Shown: piece after piece, positions 57,214 to 64,000 of the stretch
How the letters are laid out: the number at the start of each line of letters is the position of its first letter
Position numbering within the stretch: position 1 is the first letter of the stretch
Assembly: GCF_025770765.1 (NCBI RefSeq)
Contig: NZ_JANZKY010000004.1
Coordinates: forward strand, 62,001-126,000
Reading direction: 5' to 3'
DNA from: Propionivibrio soli
Lineage (GTDB): Bacteria; Pseudomonadota; Gammaproteobacteria; Burkholderiales; Rhodocyclaceae
Length of the DNA: 64,000 nucleotides
Made by a program: the position numbers and the translations under genes
Notes under the pieces: generated by a model
The model's input: only the letters and a program-made list of their open reading frames with translations
The model's database searches: none
Told to the model about the DNA's origin: nothing

Positions 57214-58149
57214 ATGCTCAGCCGCACCGCGGATCACCTTTACTGGATGTCACGCTACACCGAGCGGGCCGAGAACATGGCCCGGCTGCTCGACGTCACC
57301 TACCAAATGTCGCTGGTTCCGAAATCGGTCGCCGCCGAAAACCAGAACTGGGGCGCCATCCTCGCGCTCAACAGCCTGGAAGAACCCTTCGCACGCGGGT
57401 ACGACGCAGTGACGGCGGAGAACGTCCTGCGCTTCATGATTTCGGACGCGAACAACCCGGCGTCGATCTACAGCTGCCTGCGCGCCGCCCGCGAAAACGC
57501 GCATGCGGTGCGCGGCACGCTTACTTCCGAGACGTGGGAAGCCTGCAATTCCACCTGGATCGAGTTGCGGTCGCAGAACTTCCAACAAATTGTCTCAGGA
57601 GGCATCGAGCAGTTTTTCGAATGGGTAAAACTGCGCTCGTCGGTCGTTCGCGGTGTCACCTTCGGCACCATGCTGCAGGACGAAGCGTTGCACTTCATCC
57701 GCCTCGGCGGCCTGATCGAGCGGGGCGACAACACGGCACGCATCCTCGACGTGAAATACCACGTATTGCGTAGCAAGGGAGACGAGAACGCCACCGACTT
57801 CTACCAATGGGCGGCTCTGTTGCGCTCCGTCTCCGCATTCGAGGTCTACCGCAAAGTCTATCGCGACATCATCACGCCGGAGCGTGTCGCCGAACTCCTG
57901 ATGCTGCGCCCCGACATGCCGCGCTCACTGCATGCCTGCACCAAGGGAATCGTCCGCGTCCTGCGCGCGCTCAGCAATCACCAATCCGCCGAAACCGAAC
58001 GCCTGGCCGGCATGCTGCACGCGCAGATCCATTACGCGCGCATCGACGACATCCTGCGCCAAGGCATGCACGAAGTGCTGACTGAGTTCATGAACCACAT
58101 CTTCAACATCGGCGAGGGAATCAACCGCGACTTCCTGGCGCAGTTGTAG
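57214..58149 (+). CDS. Alpha-E domain protein
   Basis: All-helical protein of 311 residues (DUF403/alpha-E family): MLSRTADHLYWMSRYTERAE, then NMARLLDVTYQM, and HFIRLGGLIERGDNTARILD. It is always genetically linked to the circularly permuted ATP-grasp, and in the 52043 gene the same pair is one polypeptide, which implies a physical complex. A GGAGGAAG site precedes the ATG. An Anbu-type 20S peptidase often found with this set is not next to it. Confidence 0.93.
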   Translation: MLSRTADHLYWMSRYTERAENMARLLDVTYQMSLVPKSVAAENQNWGAILALNSLEEPFARGYDAVTAENVLRFMISDANNPASIYSCLRAARENAHAVRGTLTSETWEACNSTWIELRSQNFQQIVSGGIEQFFEWVKLRSSVVRGVTFGTMLQDEALHFIRLGGLIERGDNTARILDVKYHVLRSKGDENATDFYQWAALLRSVSAFEVYRKVYRDIITPERVAELLMLRPDMPRSLHACTKGIVRVLRALSNHQSAETERLAGMLHAQIHYARIDDILRQGMHEVLTEFMNHIFNIGEGINRDFLAQL

Positions 58150-58316
58150 CCGGCCGGCGCTCATTGTGCGCCGCGCCTGATCGGCGCAAGACCACTGGCT
58201 GGCGTTTTCCGGGTACCGCACGGGGGCGTTCACATCCGTTATGTGGCTCATCCCACCTTTTCAGCCGGCGCCCCAGGCTATACTGTCATCGTTTGACATT
58301 TGCATTTTTCGATGAC

Positions 58317-59105
58317 ATGAAACGGCTCTCGACGCTTGTCCTTTTGCTGGCCTTCAGCTCGGCGTACGCCGAACCCTGTGTGGACGAAAAGGACCAAAAA
58401 CGCGTAACCGGCGTTTCGGAGTGTCTCCTAACCAGGCACTACGGCCCCGAGAGCGCGCCCCATTTGCTGATCTGGCTGCATGGCGACGGTTCGACCGGAG
58501 GACCGGCGAACTACCATTTCCCGATCGCGGAAAAGGCTGCCGCCACGCTTGCGGCGCAGAATGTGCAGGCGGTCGCGCTCGTGCGCCCCGGCTATCCGGA
58601 CGGCGAAGGCGGCGTATCCACCGTGGCCGCGGATCAAGGCGGACGGAGCGATCACTATACGCGCCAGAATACCGACGAGGTGGCGGGCGCCATCCGCCGC
58701 CTCAAGGAGCGACATCAGGCGCGCGATGTGACGGTCATCGGGCATTCCGGCGGAGCGGCCACCACGGCCATCATTCTTGGGACGCATCCCGGATTGATCG
58801 ACAATGCCGTGCTCGTCGCATGCCCTTGCGACCTCGTTCCGTGGAGAGCCGGTCGCCGGGCATGGAACCGGAGCGAGAATCCTCGTGTGTGGATCGAACA
58901 CGTGGCGACGACAACGCGCGTGCTTGCCCTCACCGGATCACGGGACGACAACACCTTGCCGGAGCTGGCGCAGCACTATGTGGAAAGCCTTGCTGCTCGC
59001 GGCGTCAATGCCCGATACGTGGAGATCGCGAACGCCACTCACAATTCTGCTTTTCGGGCTACCGAGGTCACCGAGGCAATCTCTTCGCTACTCGCTGCGC
59101 CCTGA
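58317..59105 (+). CDS. Secreted alpha/beta hydrolase
   Basis: Protein of 262 residues with a signal peptide (cleavage near AYA/E, residue 18). The hydrolase fold is evident: LLIWLHGDGSTGG (oxyanion region), VTVIGHSGGAATTAI with the nucleophilic Ser, a candidate Asp in LALTGSRDDNTLPE and His in NATHNSAF. It resembles dienelactone-hydrolase or S9-like esterases. The ATG at 58317 overlaps an upstream ATG at 58312 out of frame. It lies 167 bp after the alpha-E gene, in the place where an Anbu protease might be expected, but there is no evidence that it belongs to that system. Confidence 0.85.
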   Translation: MKRLSTLVLLLAFSSAYAEPCVDEKDQKRVTGVSECLLTRHYGPESAPHLLIWLHGDGSTGGPANYHFPIAEKAAATLAAQNVQAVALVRPGYPDGEGGVSTVAADQGGRSDHYTRQNTDEVAGAIRRLKERHQARDVTVIGHSGGAATTAIILGTHPGLIDNAVLVACPCDLVPWRAGRRAWNRSENPRVWIEHVATTTRVLALTGSRDDNTLPELAQHYVESLAARGVNARYVEIANATHNSAFRATEVTEAISSLLAAP

Positions 59106-59135
59106 CTCAGGTCGGCGCTTCTGGAGGCCGAACAC

Positions 59136-59636
59136 TCAAGATGTGACGTAAAACGCCGGATGATGCTCGACGGTCCCCGCCGTTTCCTCGCCATCGAATG
59201 CCAGGCACAGGAAGAACTCCGGAGGAATCTCGGGGACCGTGAGGTGGTCGCTGTGGCGGAATCCGAAGCGTTCGTAGAAATGCGGCTCACCGACAAGCAG
59301 GCAGCCTCGGGCGCCTCGTTGGCGTAATGCGGCGAGTCCGGCACGAACGAGTTGCGAGCCGATGCCCTGCCGTTGGTGTGCCGGAGACACGGCCACCGGC
59401 CCGAGCGTATACCAGCCGAGATCCCGACCATCGATCAGCGCCGGCGAGAAGGCGATGTGCCCAAACACCGCGCCCTCCGTCTCCGCCACCAGCGAGATCG
59501 TCAGCGCCGACGCGGCGCGCAGTGCGGCGACAATCAGATGCTCCGTTTGCTGGCTATAAGGATGGTCGGCGAACGCTTGCTTGTTGATGGTTTCGATTGC
59601 GGCGTAGTCCGCGGGTGCTTCGGGTCGGATGATCAT
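59136..59636 (-). CDS. GNAT family N-acetyltransferase
   Basis: Protein of 166 residues (YhbS-like). Marks are MIIRPEAPADYAAIETINKQ, LGPVAVSPAHQRQGIGSQLV with the acetyl-CoA loop, and GEPHFYERFGFRHSDHL. The start is the ATG at 59636; the open frame upstream to 59828 overlaps the adjacent gene's tail and is not family-like. The substrate is unknown. Leftward, 76 bp from the HTH-2TM gene. Confidence 0.92.
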   Translation of the reverse strand: MIIRPEAPADYAAIETINKQAFADHPYSQQTEHLIVAALRAASALTISLVAETEGAVFGHIAFSPALIDGRDLGWYTLGPVAVSPAHQRQGIGSQLVRAGLAALRQRGARGCLLVGEPHFYERFGFRHSDHLTVPEIPPEFFLCLAFDGEETAGTVEHHPAFYVTS

Positions 59637-59712
59637 TGCCTTCTGTATCTTCGTGTCGGTGTTTCCCTGAGCCGCGAGAGAGCGGTCTGCCGGCCGCCCT
59701 CGCTCGCAATCG

Positions 59713-60195
59713 CTAGAGCGGCCTTCCCAATCGTTTTTCGACCTGCTGACGCTCCCACTGCGGCCCCAGCATCCACGCCGGGCCAAACACGCGCGAGGCA
59801 TGCAGCAGCAAGCCGATACCCCATCCACCCGCGACCCACAGCACCCACAGCGAATGCGACGAAGTTATCAGGTTGATGGCAAGCAATACGAGGTTTACGA
59901 CAACGTAACGGAAGACGTGCAGGTAAAAACGCCGCAAGCGGCGGACGTACTCGAAAGCCTCCTGTTCCTGTTGGTCGGCGGTCGCGGCGGCGATATCGGT
60001 TTGTGCAATCATGGTCTGCTCCGGGTTCAGGGTTGAAAAATCGACCTCAAAAACCGCCGCCAGCGACTTGAGCGACTCGGTGCTCGCCGGATCGCCTGCT
60101 TCGATACGCTGTATCGTGCGCACGCTCAATCCGCTCGCTTCCGCGAGTTGCTGCTGCGACCAACCGTGTTTAAGACGTAATTTCTGAACCAGCAT
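59713..60195 (-). CDS. XRE-type HTH regulator with 2TM domain
   Basis: Protein of 160 residues. Residues ~1-60 are a Cro/XRE helix-turn-helix (LRLKHGWSQQQLAEASGLSV, then RTIQRIEAGDPASTESLK). After a short linker two transmembrane helices follow (about 95-112 and 118-135), the 2TM domain. Such proteins are membrane-tethered transcription factors or membrane sensors. The start is the ATG at 60195 (MLVQKLRLKHG). No partner gene is adjacent apart from the GNAT gene downstream. Confidence 0.9.
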   Translation of the reverse strand: MLVQKLRLKHGWSQQQLAEASGLSVRTIQRIEAGDPASTESLKSLAAVFEVDFSTLNPEQTMIAQTDIAAATADQQEQEAFEYVRRLRRFYLHVFRYVVVNLVLLAINLITSSHSLWVLWVAGGWGIGLLLHASRVFGPAWMLGPQWERQQVEKRLGRPL

Positions 60196-60722
60196 GCTCA
60201 AGCTCCTTTGGCGATGGAGCCCCCAATCTGACAGCGGGCCCGGAGAAGCGCCACGACAAACAGGTGACAGCCACACGTCACGAGGCCGCCAACAAACCCG
60301 CCACTTAAATAAATCAGCGACTTGCGCTTCTTTACGCGGCTGGCGAAGCGGCGTACGCAAAACGCGAAAAGCCATTCTGCCAGTCGTGCAGTAGGCGGGC
60401 AAAGGAAACGAGGCAATCGGTGAAATCCTCGGTGAGCCGTTTTCCAATCCGCCGCACGGCGATTCCGCCGATCTCTCCTTGGGTTGAAAGAGACAAAAAC
60501 GGGACTACGCCAACCCTTCCCGGCCTCTTTTTTCTGCCGAGCAGGCGGACCCCACTGCCTGCGGCTTATCTTCGATCGGTTGATTCCACACAGGGAACCG
60601 TACCCGACGCGGCTGTTACTCACCACGCATGAGTCACGAACACATCATCCTCCGGCTCCCGATAAAGCCCGCTGTGCGTACTGCTCCGGAGCACCTTCTT
60701 TGTCCCCACGAAAGCTTTCATC
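60196..60722. other. Gap upstream of the type III chaperone gene
   Basis: Gap of 527 bp between the divergent HTH-2TM and chaperone genes. Short frames cross it but none resembles a protein family. No repeat, palindrome or type III regulator box was recognised. Confidence 0.4.
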
Positions 60723-61199
60723 ATGTCAAGAGCTGCCTTTGATTCCCTCCTATCCCGCGCAGGCGTTTTAGCCGGTATCCGGGATCTCGTCGCCGACGAA
60801 GACGGGTTCTGTCTGGTCCAGGTCGACGGTCGGCTGATGCTGACGCTCGAATACAGCCAGGACGCCGATGCCGTGATCCTCGGTGCTGTCTGCGGGCGCC
60901 TGCCGGAACCTGCCCCGGCATCGCTTCTTTCCGAAATCCTCGAAGCGAATTACTACTGGATCGGGTCGGGCGGCGGCACGCTGGCGATCAACTCGCCCGC
61001 CGGTACGCTGGATCTGCAGTTTCGCGAGAGTATCGAACGCATGGAGCCCGAGCGGTTGAAGGATCTGTTGGGAGCCATGGTCATCAACGCCGAGCGTTGG
61101 CAGAGACGGCTCGACGATTTCGCCGCCGCGCCATCCGCGCAAAACGATATGACATCGTCAGCAAAAGCCCAGTTGCCACCGGCAGGTGTCCGCGTCTAG
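60723..61199 (+). CDS. CesT-family type III secretion chaperone
   Basis: Small acidic protein of 158 residues with the CesT/Tir-chaperone layout: an N-terminal helix (FDSLLSRAGVLAGIRDLV), strands DGFCLVQVDGRLMLTLEY and AVILGAVCGRLPEP, the helix SLLSEILEANYYW, strand GGGTLAINSPAGTLDLQF, and a final helix. Class I chaperones bind and deliver a specific effector, usually encoded next door. Here the next gene, 52 bp downstream, is a large modular protein with effector features. No structural type III genes are in the window. Confidence 0.85.
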   Translation: MSRAAFDSLLSRAGVLAGIRDLVADEDGFCLVQVDGRLMLTLEYSQDADAVILGAVCGRLPEPAPASLLSEILEANYYWIGSGGGTLAINSPAGTLDLQFRESIERMEPERLKDLLGAMVINAERWQRRLDDFAAAPSAQNDMTSSAKAQLPPAGVRV

Positions 61200-61251
61200 G
61201 CAGATCTGGGCCGAATCCGCACAAAACCTATCGAGTTCACGGGAGAAGATC

Positions 61252-64000
61252 GTGGCCGTTTCCTTCACCGATGCTGTTCGCGCCAATCATGCACACAGCG
61301 ACTATCAACTCGGCATCGCCGCAGACCAGGCGAGCGTTCGACAATCGTCCGGCAGTCTTCTGTCACGCGCATGGAACTGCCTGACGCGCAGTACGGCTCA
61401 AGTGGCCGAAAACAAGGCGACCGCCCGTCTCTTCATAGATGAAATGCGCTCCAAGTATGGCGACCAGGTCGCGGACATGGCTTCGCACGAACTGCAGAGC
61501 CACTTGAGCCGCGGCAATCCGCTTTCGGTGCGGCGTGCCGAAGTGATCCTGCAAAATGCCGAGGCGATGCGCGCACGCCAATGCGCGCAAACGCTGACGT
61601 CCGCGCACCAAACGGTCGTAGACGCCTGCCGGCTACAGTGGGATGTCGCCACGCATTGGGACGCGCTTCCTGGGAACGCCAGTCATGCGATCGACGAGCA
61701 GATCGCCACGCTGGAAGCCACTCAAGCGGAGTTGGTCAACATTCGAGACGATGCGGAAAAGGCGCAGCACGTCCGCGCCAGCGTCCTCACTGACCAAATC
61801 GCCGAGTGCGGCCAGACGCTGGATCATCTGCGCGAGTTGCGCCAGCAAGTAGCCGATCGGGCGGCGATCGACGCAGCACTCTATCCGTCGCGCATGCCGG
61901 AAGAAGCGCCGGTGCTTTCGCCGGAGACTGGGGAGCTAGACACCGCTCATCGACCGCAAGGGAGGATTCCGGACAGTACGGGCGATGAAGCGGGGACTTC
62001 GAAAGGTGTCGCATCGAGCCAGGGAAGCGGCTTGAGCAAACCGTCGTTCGTTTTGTCCGAGCAAGTTGATTTTTCGCCTCCAGCGTCGCAGGAAAAGCCG
62101 ACGATTCAGCCCGCTACCGTTCCCTCGACACAGCGTCCATCGGGCGGAGAGATCACCGAAAGCCCCCGCCTCTACCAAGCCACGATTCCGTCCGATGAGG
62201 CTCCCGTGTACGTTGAGGACGAACCGTCTGCGCCCTCTCGCCCCCAAACCGAAGCGCCGACGGTTTCCGCTGTCACCTCTCAACCGACCGTGACCGAGAC
62301 AAAAGCACCGCGTCTCCTGGACTCCGCCACGCTACGCGCGTCCGCCGGCGAGCCGACGCCGGACGGATCGATCCTCGGCCTGATCGCACGTCCTCATGAC
62401 ACCGACTACAAGTCCTTGCTCGGCCGTCTCGACAGCTATCATCAGATGCTGCAGAAAATCCCCCTCAGTAGCGATCCCGCCTCGACCCGGCAGGCCGTCG
62501 CCTTATTGAACGCGCAACTGGATGAGATGGAAACCCTGGCGCAGAAAATCGGCGATACCAAGGATTTGGCCAGCCTGCGCGAAAGCCTCAAGGGTGAACG
62601 TGCGGCACTGGCGCGCTTCCAGCAAGCCCAGGCGATGCACACCGGACGTCATGATGCGATCGGCGTACCGATGAGCCTGGGCCGCGCGATCGAACTCGTG
62701 CCGCGCATGACGAGCGGCCTGGTGGATGCGAACCTCCAATCGCCGATGCAACCGCTTGGCTCCGGCCAGGTGAACACCGTCTTCTCCGCGCAGTTCGCCA
62801 CCCCGGAAGGCACGCCGCTCGCCGGCGTCGTGAAGTTCGACCCGGAGCACATGGCGGTCGATGCCGACGTTTTTCGCGGCGATGGCGACCGCCCGGAGCT
62901 CGGCGCGCGAACGATGGCGACGTCGATTCTCGACCGTGCGCTCGGTACGGGGATGATTCCCGAAACGCGCTACGCGGTGGTCAATGGCAGCCCGGCAACC
63001 GTGATGGCACGCGCGGAAGGAGTCGATACGGCCAACACGGAAAAGGTCGTGATGTTGAGCAAGCACGACTTCGACGCGATCGGCCGGGCGCAGGCTGCCG
63101 TAGCGGATAGTCAGCGCACGGCCACTGCTCTCGTGGAGAACCATCCGCTGGCCCAGACATTTTCTGTTCGCCGTGCAGGGGAATGGTTGGAGAACCTTCT
63201 TCGCGAGCACGCCAACGACAGCCCCCCGTTCGACCTGGCCACTGCGCCCGAAGGGACGCCGTTGAAGTCGATCCAGGCCACCGAGGGGGCGCGTTACGAC
63301 CTCTCCGTCGGACCAGGCGGCACGATCGTCGCCACGTTGTCCGAGGCCGGCCGGAAGAACCACCCCGACGCGACGCCCCGGATCGAGCTCGGTTCGCTTA
63401 CCGAGCCCGCCGCCGCGTTCACCATCATGCGCGATGCGGGCGCCGCCTATGACGCCGCGGTAGCTACCGCACTCTCAGCCGTACCGCGGGAAGACGAACG
63501 GGCCGGCCTTGGCTCGTTCATTCGCGCGCTCACCTCACTGAACATGGATCTTGAGGCGGCGCTTGTCACGCAGCCCGACATGTCGCGGGACCCGGCAACC
63601 GGTAACGTGACCTACAAGCGCCCAAAACCCTATGACATCGACTACACCCACCCGACCCTGCTCAAGCAGTTATCCCGATTGCAGGCACTCGATTACCTGA
63701 CCGGCGAGAAGGACCGGCACGCCGGCAACTATTTCGTCAGTCGCGATGCGTCGGGAAACTACGCCGTGCAAGGCATCGACAATGATCTCTCGTGGATGGC
63801 GACACGCACGGAGGACCCCGCGCGATTCGATGCCCCCGACCTCGGCATGTCTCACAATCGCGGTTTGCCGCCCGCGGTCGATCCGGAAACGGCGACGAGC
63901 ATCCTAGCCATGCGCAATGGAGGCAGCGAAGCGGTCAAACGCGAACTCGGAGTCTTCCTCAACGAAACGCAACTTGCCGCTTTCCAGCAACGCCTGGATA
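61252..64000 (+). CDS. Putative type III effector with PI3/4-kinase-like domain (3' end outside window)
   Basis: Open frame of at least 916 residues from the GTG at 61252 (GGGAGAAG just upstream) to the window edge. Residues ~1-220 are helical; ~220-360 are a Pro/Ser/Thr-rich disordered linker; a helical region follows to ~460. From ~490 a kinase-like fold appears: Gly-rich loop LGSGQVNTVFSAQF (503-514), Lys528 in GVVKFDPEH, then ARTMATSILDRALGTGMIPE, a catalytic loop GEKDRHAGNYFV (Asp821, Asn826) and a metal motif GIDNDLSW (Asp843, Asp845). This is the DRHxxN...DxD pattern of PI3/4-kinase-type effectors. Kinase activity and target are predicted only. Confidence 0.8.
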   Translation, partial: MAVSFTDAVRANHAHSDYQLGIAADQASVRQSSGSLLSRAWNCLTRSTAQVAENKATARLFIDEMRSKYGDQVADMASHELQSHLSRGNPLSVRRAEVILQNAEAMRARQCAQTLTSAHQTVVDACRLQWDVATHWDALPGNASHAIDEQIATLEATQAELVNIRDDAEKAQHVRASVLTDQIAECGQTLDHLRELRQQVADRAAIDAALYPSRMPEEAPVLSPETGELDTAHRPQGRIPDSTGDEAGTSKGVASSQGSGLSKPSFVLSEQVDFSPPASQEKPTIQPATVPSTQRPSGGEITESPRLYQATIPSDEAPVYVEDEPSAPSRPQTEAPTVSAVTSQPTVTETKAPRLLDSATLRASAGEPTPDGSILGLIARPHDTDYKSLLGRLDSYHQMLQKIPLSSDPASTRQAVALLNAQLDEMETLAQKIGDTKDLASLRESLKGERAALARFQQAQAMHTGRHDAIGVPMSLGRAIELVPRMTSGLVDANLQSPMQPLGSGQVNTVFSAQFATPEGTPLAGVVKFDPEHMAVDADVFRGDGDRPELGARTMATSILDRALGTGMIPETRYAVVNGSPATVMARAEGVDTANTEKVVMLSKHDFDAIGRAQAAVADSQRTATALVENHPLAQTFSVRRAGEWLENLLREHANDSPPFDLATAPEGTPLKSIQATEGARYDLSVGPGGTIVATLSEAGRKNHPDATPRIELGSLTEPAAAFTIMRDAGAAYDAAVATALSAVPREDERAGLGSFIRALTSLNMDLEAALVTQPDMSRDPATGNVTYKRPKPYDIDYTHPTLLKQLSRLQALDYLTGEKDRHAGNYFVSRDASGNYAVQGIDNDLSWMATRTEDPARFDAPDLGMSHNRGLPPAVDPETATSILAMRNGGSEAVKRELGVFLNETQLAAFQQRLD

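Noticed and set aside
55738-57237. 499-codon leftward frame opposite the ATP-grasp gene
   Set aside because: Shadow frame; the + strand product carries the family motifs and a plausible operon position.
58317-59105. Alpha/beta hydrolase as the missing peptidase of the ATP-grasp/alpha-E system
   Set aside because: It has a signal peptide and a hydrolase fold unrelated to the cytoplasmic Anbu peptidase; adjacency alone is not enough.

Overview
The window looks like a chromosomal segment of a high-GC betaproteobacterium, probably from the Rhodocyclales/Burkholderiales side. Pointers are the complete ureDAJBCEFG cluster, urtBCDE, a PEP-CTERM protein, tandem ATP-grasp/alpha-E/transglutaminase genes and dispersed palindromic repeats. 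The taxonomic call is an inference from gene content; no rRNA or tRNA gene was recognised.

Layout. 0-2.75 kb: three genes of a carbohydrate ABC importer (permease partial), minus strand. 2.9-7.4 kb: AsmA-like protein, SemiSWEET, an AraC regulator and a cytidylate-kinase-like protein. 7.7-13.1 kb: FadR-type regulator with a candidate operator, polar amino-acid type ABC importer, allantoicase and ureidoglycolate lyase, read here as one purine/ureide catabolic locus. 13.2-18.3 kb: lrgAB, a lipase-like lipoprotein, a fumarylacetoacetase-family hydrolase, DUF523 and a GNAT enzyme.

18.3-31.2 kb is an accessory region, lower in GC by eye. It opens with a short integron cassette array without an integrase: three well-formed attC sites, one decayed one, and cassettes for a lipoprotein, a NYN-domain RNase, a two-gene HEPN-like pair and a membrane lipoprotein. 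Then come a DUF2778 (Tlde1-type) peptidoglycan-targeting toxin with a putative membrane immunity partner, a MORN-repeat lipoprotein, a second small toxin/immunity-like pair, a truncated metallo-hydrolase copy, a subclass B2 metallo-beta-lactamase homologue, a PEP-CTERM protein and the intact parent of the truncated copy.

31.3-35.5 kb: AraC regulator, bile-acid-sodium-symporter-like protein, and a chemoreceptor fused at its C terminus to a TRAP DctP solute-binding domain. 35.8-40.8 kb: urea ABC transporter urtBCDE without urtA, split by a ~450 bp long-palindrome element between urtD and urtE. 41-42 kb: class II Fic protein behind two tandem operator-like palindromes. 42.6-48.4 kb: urease structural and accessory genes. 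48.7-58.1 kb: two paralogous transglutaminase/ATP-grasp/alpha-E sets (predicted amide-bond-forming system of unknown product). 58.3-60.2 kb: secreted alpha/beta hydrolase, GNAT enzyme, HTH-2TM regulator. 60.7-64 kb: a CesT-type type III secretion chaperone followed by a large, window-truncated putative effector carrying a PI3/4-kinase-like fold.

Working together: allantoate/ureidoglycolate breakdown releases urea, urtBCDE imports it and urease hydrolyses it, so the window is strong in organic-nitrogen scavenging. The accessory part is rich in toxins, putative defence cassettes and secreted proteins.
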